From Monoraphidium neglectum (lineage: Eukaryota; Chlorophyta; Chlorophyceae; Sphaeropleales; Selenastraceae): a DNA stretch of 10,105 nucleotides. The translations under genes were made by a program, and so were the position numbers. The stretch is taken from assembly GCF_000611645.1 (NCBI RefSeq), contig NW_014013282.1:14627-24731 (forward strand), written 5' to 3'. Below are positions 1 to 8,327 of the stretch, one piece after another. Within the stretch, counting starts at the first letter, position 1, and the number at the start of each line of letters is the position of its first letter. The notes beneath the pieces were generated by a model that was not told the DNA's origin, ran no database searches, and worked only from the letters and a program-made list of their open reading frames with translations.

Positions 1-42
1 GGCCGGCCCCGCAATTGCGAGCGACAGCGGCAAGGCCGCCAG
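1..42 (-). CDS. Possible partial exon at window edge, product unknown
   Basis: On the minus strand a plausible acceptor (CGCGTGCAG) at 43-45 is followed by an open stretch reading LAALPLSLAIAGPA to the window edge. It could be an exon of a downstream gene or a further exon of the kinase gene. Only about 14 codons are visible, so chance is a real alternative. No function can be given. Confidence 0.22.
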   Translation of the reverse strand, partial: MAALPLSLAIAGPA

Positions 43-142
43 CTGCACGCGGCACACCTGATCAGCAGCCTGAGCGAGGGTGCGCAACTTTGGGGCAGGC
101 CTCCTGGTTTCATGGGAGGGGCGATACGGTCCTGATCAACCG

Positions 143-153
143 CCCCCCCCCCC
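143..153 (+). repeat. C11 homopolymer
   Basis: There is an uninterrupted run of eleven C residues. It is likely length-variable and a site of sequencing error. Confidence 0.9.
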
Positions 154-169
154 AATATGCACGCAGAGA

Positions 170-195
170 GGTCACTAGTGACCACACTGGTGACC
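170..195. repeat. Perfect 14-bp palindrome plus half-site
   Basis: GGTCACTAGTGACC at 170-183 equals its own reverse complement. It is followed at 189-195 by GGTGACC, which resembles one arm. It could be a protein-binding site or a small RNA hairpin in the kinase 3' untranslated region, but neither can be shown from one copy. Confidence 0.6.
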
Positions 196-463
196 ACACA
201 CACCCAGTGCAGTACGCCAACAGCGTGCACTGCATACTGATCCAATTGCAAGCAACCCACAGACTACCAATCTCCAGCATGAGCTGAGAGAGATGGAATT
301 TACTGCATTTACCACGCTTGGGGAAAGGGGCCGGGATATACGAGCAGGTGCAAACAAAGAGTTGAAAGCGGCGTTCGCACGCAGGACAGAGACGCTGCCG
401 CGCGCATGCCAGTGTGCGCCGCTTCCGCATCAAGGCGTCAAAGCACATGCGGTCGCTGCCTGT

Positions 464-1338
464 TCAAGAGCCGTGCCCCATTTCGCCAGTGAAGTGACTC
501 CTGACGCCCTTGCTGTTGCTGCCACAGCCAGCGTTGGCGGTGTCAATGCAGTCTTGTGGCTGCGCCGCCACGCACGCACTTGAGATTGGGCTGGCTGATA
601 GGGCCGTGGACGTCTTCTCATGACAATGGTACTCCAGGGCAGGCTCGCTGCCGGCCGCGGCGCGCAGCTTGTGGCCAATGGTGCTGACCGCAGCGTAACG
701 GTCACTCTCACTGCCGCCGCCGCTGCGGCAGCCGTTGCCGTCGCCGCCGCCTTCATCGCCTCCTGAGCTGGTGCTTGCGCTGCTGTCACTGCTGACATCA
801 CAGCAAGGGCTGGAGCTGCACCGACTGCTCGGCGCACTCCCGGCGCAGATCTCCACTTGCAAAGGCTCCGTGGCTGCAAGCGGTGCAAGCCGCACGGCGC
901 CTGCACGGTCTGCATGGGTCTCACCTGGAACAGGCAACGCCTGCACACCAATAGACACACTGGCAGGCGCGGCAAACGTCACCTGCACGCCGATCGACTC
1001 TCTTGCCGCTTTAGCAGGCGCGGCTTGCACGCTCACGGACACAAGGGCCGCTGCATAGCATGGTGATTGTGTGCCCGCCGCCGAAAGCCCCTGCACGGCG
1101 CCTTGCAGCGCATCAGACCCTGTTGGCGGCGGCGCTCCCGACTGCGTGGCCAGCGACATGCCCGGCGTCATGGCGGGAGAGGCGACGTCAGCGCCGCTGA
1201 TCAGTGCCTTGCATTCGGGCTGTTGCTGCACAATGGCCTCACACGCCGCAGTTGGTGGCACAGGGGCGTGTGTGCCAGACTGCTGTTGCTGCTCTTGAGG
1301 ACACTCCTGCGGCTGCTGCGGCTGCTGCGGCTGCTGCG

Positions 1339-1383
<45 letters not shown>

Positions 1384-1919
1384 CCGCTGGCATGGCTTTC
1401 TGATTTATAGCAAACCTCTTGTCGAGTGCCGCCTGGACAATCGGTCCCATCCAATCATTGTTGGCCAGGCCCATCACAGGCGGCCGGGCTGCGGGGTCGC
1501 GCGAAAGGCACGCCGCAAGGACCGCCTGGCGTGATGGGCAGGGTTTGGCAGGAATGAGGGAAGCGGGGTGGTCAGGCACTGAGAAGAAGCCGCGGCTCAA
1601 AGCAACTCCATCAAAGCACTGCCGCCGCTTCCCTCATCGCTGGCCCGCTTGCATATGTCACCCATGCGCGCGGCTGCCACAGCCCGTGGAACCTCTCGCA
1701 CACTTTCGACCCCACCTCCCCTCACCTTGACAGGCTCTGGTGGCTGCGGCCCTGGCGGGAAGGTCAACGTGTGTCAATGATGGCGTCCACAATAGCCCGC
1801 TCCGTGCAGTACGCAGACAGAGCGCCGATGTAGGGCATGTAACCGGGGAACAGCACCTTTGTTTGTATGCATCCAGGTGAGATTGGTAAGGCGGGGGTGC
1901 ACGGGGTGAGGTCCATGTG

Positions 1920-1994
<75 letters not shown>

Positions 1995-3807
1995 ACGCGC
2001 GCGCACGCAGTGCGACACGGTGTCACCCGCTTGCATGGCTGCTCATGCGCTCCTCCGCATGACCCTGCAGCCGCGCGCCCGCCTCTCGTAAACGTGAGCC
2101 CCTCAATGCAGCAATACAGGAACGCAATTCACCCAGGGTTGGGTGAGCCCCATGAGCACCCGGCGCGTGCGCGTGCGTGCGCACCTCCCAGAGTGTCGCC
2201 CCAAGCAGGTAGATGTCGGTCGCGGTCCCCAGCGTCACCCGCAGCAGCTCCAGGACGCCGCCACACGGCAGCGGCTCCCCAGCGGGCGCGCCGCGCCGCT
2301 GCCGCCGCCACGACCACTGCCCGTGCCGCTCCATCGCCAGGAGATACTCTGGCGGCGCGTGGGAGCTGGTGAAACCCTCGGCGCAGCCCATACCGTCGGC
2401 GATGCGCTGCGCGAGGCCAAAGTCGATGAGCAGCGGGCGCGACGCGTCTCTGCTGTCCATCACCCAGTTGGAGGCCTTGCCGTCGCGGTGCAGGTAGCCC
2501 TGGAAAAGGTGCAAAGGAGGGGGGGGGCAGGGAGTTCCTGCTCTAATTAAATCATCAACAAAGAAGGGGCGGTCAAACCCAGGTTGACGGGCAGTCTGAA
2601 CATCCCGGCCAAGGAGGGCCTAGCGCCGCCCTGGTCAGCTCGGTGTGCGAGCCCCGCCGGCGAGCTAGACCCAAAGGCAATGCAGGCTTGCAACCTCCAC
2701 CTATTGCCCCAGCAGCTCCCTGCCTCCCCTCTGCAGACCTACCAGTGTGTGCAGGTCGTTCAGGGCCAGCATCATCTCCAGAAGGATCGGCCCCAGCCGC
2801 TCCACGCGCGCAGCCATCACCGCCTCGGGGCCCAGCCCCGCCTCTACGCAGCTGGCGTTCAGCTTGGCAAACGTGTCGGCGAGGGTGTCGCTCCCGGGGC
2901 GCAGGAAGGCCAGGCTCAGGCCCCTCGCCGTGGGCGTCCAGTCCAGGGCGCCGATGAGCCGGTGCGCGCTGGCCAGCACAGGGCCCATGCGCACCTCGTT
3001 CATCACCTGGAACGACAAGTGTGCGCGACGCAAGAGAGCGCAGGGGTAGGAAGGCACACACACGCACACCACGTCCAGCGCTGTAGTGGCAGGCAGCACT
3101 GGCCCCCGCCACATCATGGGCCGCCGTCCTACATGGGTCCCAACCCTGCTTTGCCCCACCCCTGCTCACCTGCTCCCAGCGCTGCCCCTTGGTGACCCTG
3201 GGCATGGCCACGTGCTTCAGAATGATGTTTCCCCCGTCCTCAAACCTGGGCACCTTGATCGTCACGTGGGCCTGGTCCTTGATTAGCACCAGCTGCCCAT
3301 CGTTGTCGAGCATGGCTCTGTGAGGGTGCGGTTGGGAGAGGTTAGGAAATACAGCGGCTCGATGAGAAACCAGTATATCGGGGCGGCGCATGCGGCACTT
3401 GACATGCGCGTGGGTGCACGCACGTGAGCGCTAGCTGTGTGTATGCGTGCGTGTGTTCGCCTGTGCGTGCGCGTGTGGATGCGTGCGCAGCAGTGCATGC
3501 GAACAAGCGCAATCATGCGTTTGAGCGCAACCACGCGTGTTGTGCCAGTAGGCTGCTAATGTGTACCCCTGATTGCCGCACAGGCAGTTTGTCGGCACCT
3601 ATCAGCCTGCGCACGTGCGAAGCTGGAGGGATCCGACGACGCTCTGCGCTTGCCTTCGGCGCTTCTCCAGCGACAGCGGCTTGGCGCCCTTGAATGCCGA
3701 GGGCGCCATGCCTGCGCCGTGCACGCCGTCTAGGTGGCTTTTAAGGCCTTCAGATGTTCATAGAAGCCCTGCAGCGAGCTGTCATGCTCGCTGCGGAACG
3801 ACAACCG
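464..3807 (-). CDS. Protein kinase with Gln-rich tail (six exons, two frameshifts)
   Basis: Exons run 3807-3615, 3317-3170, 3006-2743, 2499-2185, 1856-1726 and 1525-464. The total is about 700 residues, with the first exon unseen. Motifs in order: VTIKV (probable beta-3 Lys, about residue 85), NEVRMG (probable helix-C Glu), HRDGKASN (catalytic Asp, Lys and Asn, about 205), DFG (about 227), APPEYL (about 250), ATDIYLLGATLWE (subdomain IX) and CLSRDPAARP (subdomain XI Arg). It should transfer phosphate to Ser/Thr substrates; the substrate is unknown. Splice sites include CAG/GTGAGC at 3170, GAG/GTGCGC at 2185 and AAG/GTGAGG at 1726. The acceptors are CAG except AAAG before 1856. Core introns are all phase 0; the first visible intron is phase 2. 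The reading frame breaks at 3757-3733 and 1776-1765, each repaired by one added base. The start of the first visible exon could instead be 3790. The last 290 residues are Q-, S- and G-rich and unstructured. The kinase assignment is firm; completeness is not. Confidence 0.85.
939..1041 (-). repeat. Degenerate coding repeat, S-I/V-G/S-V-Q motif
   Basis: Within the kinase tail, the minus strand encodes SVSVQA, then SIGVQV, then SIGVQA, spaced about 14 residues apart. The DNA is also similar between units (GGCGCGGC followed by a Cys/Ala-rich stretch on the plus strand). This is a short, decayed tandem duplication, possibly a repeated interaction motif. The purpose is unknown. Confidence 0.6.
1306..1383 (-). 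repeat. CAG/CTG repeat encoding polyglutamine
   Basis: The minus strand encodes a Gln tract broken by one Lys and then by a regular Gln-Gln-Pro periodicity. It lies just after the kinase fold in the last exon. On the plus strand it reads as CTG, TTG and CTGCGG units. The tract probably forms a flexible or self-associating tail and is likely variable in length between strains. Confidence 0.9.
1916..2009 (+). repeat. (GT)n microsatellite running into (GC/AC)n
   Basis: An almost pure GT repeat, with a single TT interruption near 1934, runs to 1990. It continues as alternating GCGCACGCGC sequence. It lies in the kinase intron between 2184 and 1857, so the transcript carries CA repeats. Long alternating purine-pyrimidine DNA of this kind can adopt Z-DNA. 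Open frames through it, poly Cys-Val or His-Thr, are artefacts. Confidence 0.97.
3400..3495 (+). repeat. Alternating GT/GC-rich simple sequence in intron
   Basis: Imperfect GTGCGTGCG-type alternation lies in the intron between kinase exons ending at 3615 and starting at 3317. It resembles the simple sequence at 2160-2184 just downstream of another donor site. It is a low-complexity intron filler with Z-DNA potential. Confidence 0.6.
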
Positions 3808-3970
3808 CTTGAAGACTCATTTGACGCGGGGTATGCGTATGATGGTGTTTGTGAAACAATCAAATTGCAATCCAAGTAACTTTGAATATGCAGTGCTGAA
3901 CACACGAGTGCAGGGACAAGCACGAATGACATATCATATTTCCAGCCACCGTACTGCACAGCAGTGAGAT

Positions 3971-3994
3971 TCTTTGAGTAGGTCTTTGAGTAGG
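3971..3994 (+). repeat. Perfect 12-bp tandem duplication
   Basis: TCTTTGAGTAGG occurs twice in direct tandem. It lies at the upstream edge of dispersed-repeat copy 1 and may be part of that element or a local slippage product. Confidence 0.9.
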
Positions 3995-4200
3995 TTATGA
4001 GGCCAGTATATCTGCAGCATGCACCCCGGCAGATGTACCAGTGATGGGGCATGGCGCGTTTTTTGACTGCCTGAGTGCCTTGCTTGCGCGCGGCCGGCCA
4101 CTTCAAGGGCGGCAGGGCCAAGGACGATGGGCCAGAGCCAGCTTACATTTGGAAGTCAGGCATTGAACCAAGGTCATCAGGGCTACCGGAATGCCCCATT
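3991..4200. repeat. Dispersed repeat, copy 1
   Basis: This stretch aligns with 8551-8780 in the same orientation. Shared blocks include GTAGGTT at the left edge, ATGTACCAGTGATGGGGCAT at about 4034, GGGCGGCAGG at about 4107 and GAACCAAGGTCATCAGGGCT at about 4166, with diverged sequence and small indels between. Both copies read ALMTLVQCLTSK on the minus strand, so part of the unit may derive from a coding sequence. No terminal inverted repeats or target-site duplications were recognised. It is probably a short non-autonomous transposable element or a fragment of a larger one. Confidence 0.75.
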
Positions 4201-4306
4201 TTATCCTGGGAAAGAATGCTGCTGCCCGCCGCGTCGGGCAGCTTGCAGCTACTAGCCACATATTATGACTGTAACACCTTGCATGCATCTCTTGTACAGC
4301 CATCTT

Positions 4307-4804
4307 TCAAACATCACAGCACCCTTGTAGGGCGAATTTGGGTGGAGGGACAGCTGGTTTTGACAGATGGCATGGGCGCAGCTGGTTTTGGCCTCTGGGG
4401 ATGGCATTAGGGGTCACAGGGACTGCTGCGGCTCGGCGATGAAATCTGACAAACAAGGCTATTGCAGGTTGTTGCAGCTGAACGGCAATCAATATGGTCT
4501 TGACATTTCCTGGGTGCTGGAAGGTGGGTTGACTTGGATCGCTTTGGCAGCTGACCCCCTGGTGCTTGAGTGCCACTGACCAGTGCCGACTTGTTTCACA
4601 CAATCGAGCCGCAGCCCGAGCGCAAGCATTCTCCAGTCCAACCAGGTTCGGTGCGCCCCACGCCCGGCCGGGCCTCTCCACCCCGCCATACGTCATACAC
4701 ACGAATGCGGGCGCCTCAAACCCACCCAGCAGCGACGAGGGGCGGCCGGGGAAAGAGCGACGCGGGGGCCGGGCCCAGCAAAGTCGACGGAGATTACGTA
4801 CCAT
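4307..4804 (-). other. Long open frame in repeat-rich spacer, probably not a gene
   Basis: A 165-codon frame is open on the minus strand from ATG to stop. It contains HPGNVKTILIAVQLQQPAIA, which looks fairly protein-like, but the rest is Arg-, Pro- and Cys-rich. No family is recognised. Its end overlaps the 28-bp tandem duplication beside a dispersed repeat. It could be a transposon-derived fragment. Chance openness in GC-rich DNA is the simplest reading. Confidence 0.2.
4351..4406 (+). repeat. Imperfect 28-bp tandem duplication
   Basis: CAGCTGGTTTTG begins at 4351 and again at 4379, each copy followed by a diverged GGCATGGG or GGATGGCA stretch. It is a local duplication next to dispersed-repeat copy 1. 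Confidence 0.6.
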
Positions 4805-5213
4805 AACGTATCAATACAATACGCTGCGGACCTGTAACGCATGACCGGCGCCTGGGTCTCACGCAGCAACCTTGCTGGGTAACTAGGCCTGGCATTGGTA
4901 TTTGCCAGCCGGTCAGAGCTGTGGGTGCTTGACTGATTGCTCAATGTGCGACACTTGAGACAGTGCAGGGGCTTGTGCATAGCCAGCTGTGTTACAAACA
5001 TCTAACCAGGAGCACAAAGCTGGCAAAGTGATGTTGCAGAAGAATTGCATCGTGCCGCCCGCACCCACCCAATCCGCCCGTGTCACCCATTGCCATTCCA
5101 ATCATTTGCACTTCCCTCCGCACGCGGTCCTCTTTGCACTGTGCCAGCGTCGCCCTGACATCAAGCGCCCTGGAAGCCCCGGCAAGCATTGCCTGTCACC
5201 AGCTGGACGTGCC
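4805..5213. other. Spacer downstream of the 5214-7238 gene
   Basis: No coding exon is supported. Read on the minus strand this is probably the 3' untranslated region of the 5214-7238 gene up to the TGTAA at 4996-4992, then spacer. In the alternative one-gene model it is the start of a long intron. Confidence 0.45.
4992..4996 (-). terminator. Candidate polyadenylation signal TGTAA
   Basis: TGTAA on the minus strand lies about 220 bases after the stop codon at 5214. Volvocalean genes commonly use TGTAA just before the cleavage site, with 3' untranslated regions of a few hundred bases. A five-base motif is weak evidence alone. Confidence 0.45.
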
Positions 5214-7238
5214 CTACATGCCTGTGCCGATGTCTTGGTTGGCGTCGCCCTGCTTCTTGAGCTGCGCATGCATGAAAGTCAGCGCGGACTGGATGCACAG
5301 CTTTGACGCCGCCCGCTGGCCCGGCGTGAGGTCGCGGCCGCTCCTGAGCGGTGCCGCCAGCGCCAGCGCCAGCCGCATCATGTCGAGCGCCTCATCCGCG
5401 TCAGCACAGAAGACCACCGGCCCCTGCGTCTCGGTGGCCTTGTGGAGGGCCTGGTTTATGTACTGAATCTGGGCGCCGGTCACCTTTGGGAGTGTGGAGG
5501 GAGAGCAGGCACGGTGATGCTGGGGAGCACGCCTGCAGAGGGTTGCGTTCACGTGTGCGCGTGCCTCTGCATTCGCAATGTCAGGATCAATAGGAACGCA
5601 CATGGGATGCCATTCACTGGCGCTGCAGACGGCCTCTTGTGCTGGCGAGGCAAGCAAGCACTGTGCAAACTGTGTGGCAATGTCATGAAAGTGTCCCCGG
5701 GAGCCTCAATGTCAGCCAGCACTTGGCCGGCCGTGACAACTAACTGTACTTGGCCATGACCTGTGGCAAGCGCACATGGCACAGTTTTTGCATGCGCACA
5801 CACCCCTAACTGTCAACTGCTCATCACCTGCTTGCGCTCGAACCCGTTCTCGGTCCTGCCCACGACTGCCTTTGCCAGCTCCAGCACGCTGGCGTGCTTG
5901 CGGCCCTCCAGAGGGTCCAGAAAGGCGGGCTCCAGGCGAAGCAGCAGCGGCAGCACGCCGGGATGGAATCCCGTCTTCTTTCCCTGCGGTGAGTGGAAAC
6001 GAGGGGCCCATGCATGCCACGGCAAGGCAGCGCCGGCCAATGTTGGGTGCTGTTTGCGTTGAGCTACTGTTGACCTGCTGCACAGTGTGGACTCGTAGCA
6101 GTAACGGTGCAGGCACACAGGTAGGCGGTGCAGCTGTCGATGGCGCTGGCTTCTGGGTTGTCCAGCCGGGCCCCGCCCGTCGCCAGCGGCATCTCCGAGT
6201 CCCCGCCTACGCCGGTGACCATTCCCGCAGCGCGCGGGCCGCACACGGCATCCTCACGCACGTATTGCGCGCCGAACGCCAGCGGGCGGGTGGGGTACAC
6301 ACGCGCGTACTCCATCTTGTGTTCGCCGCGGGCCACGCGGTCCAGCAGCTCGTGCATTTGCGCAGGCGCATGGGCAACGGGGTTTGACCAGGGGCTGCCA
6401 GCCTGGTCGCTTGTAGGCTGGCTGGCACGTAGCGGTTGGACGTCACGTTCAAACGTGCTCGCGCTCAGGACTCTGCGACCACGGCTTGCCAGCAGCACTC
6501 AAAGCAGGTCCGCTTGCACACCGTATGCCTCCTAAGCAACCATGCGCCGCGCAATAACTCTCCAGGTTCTTGTGATGCATCACCTCCTGCCACTAGCTTG
6601 GGCAAATTCGCCCTGCTCACCTTGGTGGGTGCCGCCTCCGGGATGACAGCTGCGTCCAGCGACAGCACCATGTCGATAAAGTCATCTGCCGTCATGCCCT
6701 TGACCCACCACGCCTCTGTCGTGTCCCCGTCAAACACCAGGGGCTCCTTGATCTTACATTGGGTTTGGGGGCAAGGCAGGAGGCCAGAGGCCAGAGGCCG
6801 GAGCGGGTTGAGAAGGGGTCGTTTGGCCGGCCCCCTTTTGGATCTGACAAGGTGAATTGCTCCCGCTCTGGTGACCCCCAGCCTGCCGTCTTTCGCCCAT
6901 CTATGATCACTCCCGCTCGCATACATGAGCGACACAGACGACAGCAATGTGATTAATAAGCGGACCAAACCTCACACGAGCCCCTCCTCCCCTCATTCTC
7001 GCGCTCCATGCACGTACCCTGCCGCCTGCATCAGCGCTCGTCCCAAATCATGCGGCAGCGCGGCACCCTAGCCCTGTTCAGGCACACGCACCCCGTCCAG
7101 GTCGATGACCTTGCCCTCCGGCAGCGGCTCGAGCACGTCATCAAAGACTGTGAACAGGCTGTCCGCATGCGGGGCCTCCACACGCAGCGGGCGCGGCTGC
7201 TGATCCAGCGGCAGCCCCGGGATCCGCACGACGAGGAC
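5214..7238 (-). CDS. Five-exon gene of unknown family (5' end unseen)
   Basis: Exons are 7238-7092, 6752-6621, 6402-6106, 5983-5828 and 5483-5214, about 333 residues ending at TAG (5216-5214). Every junction is phase 0. Sites are TTCAG/GTC at 7238, GGG/GTGCGT at 7092, AAG/GTGAGC at 6621, CAG/GCT at 6402, CAG/GGA at 5983, CAG/GTGATG at 5828 and AAAG/GTG at 5483. The weakest points are the TAAG acceptor before 6752, with AAG/GAG at 6746 as the alternative, and the GTTACT donor at 6106. Exon 1 reads VLVVRIPGLPLDQ; exon 2 contains EAWWVKGMTADDFIDMVLSL; exon 4 has VLPLLLRLEPAFLDPLEGRK; exon 5 is helical and rich in Ala and Leu. No catalytic motif, signal peptide or clear membrane segment is seen. 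VLVV..P faintly recalls the HVLV motif closing Crinkler N-terminal domains, but this is a hint only. The gene may be the upstream half of the kinase gene. Confidence 0.7.
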
Positions 7239-7454
7239 CTGAAGGTTTGCGCGCATACGAAATTGCGGCTTTGATGACGCCAGTCGTAAGCAGTGATTTG
7301 CTCATCATATCACAACAAGAGTTGACTTCTGTGCAGGTGACAGCGAGGCTGGGCGCCGAGGCGCTGTAGCAATGGTGTGCAAGCAAAGAGCTGTTGCACC
7401 AGGACCGCCATGACGATCATGCTGTTGGGGGGCGGTGGCGGTGGGGGTGTGCAC

Positions 7455-7591
7455 CCGGTCCATCCTCTTGGACAGCACTTCCTCATCACGGTTGCCTGAG
7501 CGGGTTGTGCCGGCACCCGCGCTGCGTGCAGAGGAGCGAGGCAGCACGGTTGTTTGAGTCCAAAACTGATTCGGCATCGATCTTGCGGCTC
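7455..7591 (-). CDS. Possible upstream exon of the 5214-7238 gene
   Basis: A minus-strand open stretch reading MPNQFWTQTT and ending NRDEEVLSKRMDR stops at a phase-0 donor, CGG/GTGCAC (7455). That phase fits the acceptor of the exon starting at 7238. The upstream edge, CAGCAG/G at 7591, is a guess. The last part, with mixed charged residues, is the most protein-like. A start codon for the gene was not identified. Confidence 0.22.
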
Positions 7592-8327
7592 CTGCTGCTA
7601 GCGCATGCGGAAAATACATAGAAGCAGGTGCTCGGCAGCTGGTGCAAATTGAATCCTTGGAAATCAAGAGTGCCGCACCGCAGGAGCGCCGAATCGGGTG
7701 TGGCAGACGTTGAGCCCATTGTTATGAAGTCGGAGGGGCGAGCAGCCAGAGCCCTACAGGTTGGTGATGGGTGCGTCAAGTGAGGAGGCGGCCAGGAGGG
7801 AACAGTGAAGTCTACGATGCTGACGCGGCGGTGGCACCACGCGCGAGGACGCCGATCGCTGCAGCAGCAAGCACCTGGCGCAGCAGGCAGGCCAGTGACC
7901 CTGGAAGGCCTCTCAAACGCCTGCGAGGTGCCCAAGCCTGCATGTCGAGCTCACAGGTGGCTTGCCGGGGAATCGGAACCCCGTGAGATCACAGCTATCC
8001 TTCAAAGGAGGACTACAGAGTGTTGCGTGAGGTTCAAGACACGGCTAGAGTTCATAATCAGATGAAGGTGATTCAATCAGAGCCTCCAGCCTGACTTATT
8101 GGTGATCTACCCGCCTTCCATTCAGTCCTCGGCGCCAGCACCCAGTAGCCCGTGCACCAAAAACACCTTTCTGTCTATGATTTGATGCTGGAGGCGGGAT
8201 TCCAGGTGGTCTGGGGACGGGGCAGGGCCAAAGCAACCTTTCTGCAAGGTGGCCTGCCTGGTCCACACGGTATACGGCCCCTGCTGCCGCCCTGGGCCTG
8301 CTGCCCACTGCAGGCAGTACAAGTTAC
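7592..8327. other. Unassigned spacer
   Basis: No exon is well supported. A plus-strand frame (7805-8065) and a minus-strand frame (7935-7486) are open but match nothing recognised and lack convincing splice context. The region should hold the promoter and first exon(s) of the 5214-7238 gene if that gene starts within the window. A CGGGG/CCCCG hairpin lies at about 7966-7983. Confidence 0.4.

Larger units (their letters stand above)
43..463. other. Downstream flank of the kinase gene
   Basis: The stretch after the kinase-gene stop codon (466-464, minus strand) shows no convincing exon. Open frames on both strands have poor composition, rich in Cys, Trp and Arg. It probably holds the 3' untranslated region. 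No TGTAA signal was found on the minus strand here, so the transcript end may lie outside the window, or the last exon may splice onward. The stretch also contains an 11-base C run and a palindrome, listed separately. Confidence 0.5.

Noticed and set aside
735..1058. Plus-strand frame starting MPSPPPSSPPE
   Set aside because: It is antisense to the Ser/Gly/Asp-rich kinase tail and has no splice or family support.
1067..1534. Plus-strand open frames with poly-Leu or poly-Ala across the CTG repeat
   Set aside because: They are antisense shadows of the kinase last exon; the homopolymers come from reading the Gln repeat in other frames.
1658..2372. Open frames rich in Cys-Val, His-Thr or Arg-Ala around 1916-2009
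   Set aside because: They translate a GT/CA microsatellite inside an intron.
3750..4121. Minus-strand 123-codon frame starting MALPPLKWPAARK
   Set aside because: Its first third lies in the dispersed repeat and it overlaps the kinase exon in a different frame; composition and context do not support a gene.
4150..4190. Possible Pol III box B (GGTTCAGTGCC) in the dispersed repeat, suggesting a SINE
   Set aside because: It matches only about 8 of 11 consensus positions and no box A was found at the expected distance.
7424..7447. G-rich stretch on the plus strand that might form a G-quadruplex
   Set aside because: Only two of its G runs are longer than two, so a stable three-layer quadruplex is unlikely.
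7964..7990. Hairpin resembling a tRNA T-arm on the minus strand (CGGGGTTCCGATTCCCCG)
   Set aside because: The loop has eight bases instead of seven, and no matching acceptor stem, D-arm or anticodon arm lies upstream; it is probably a chance hairpin.
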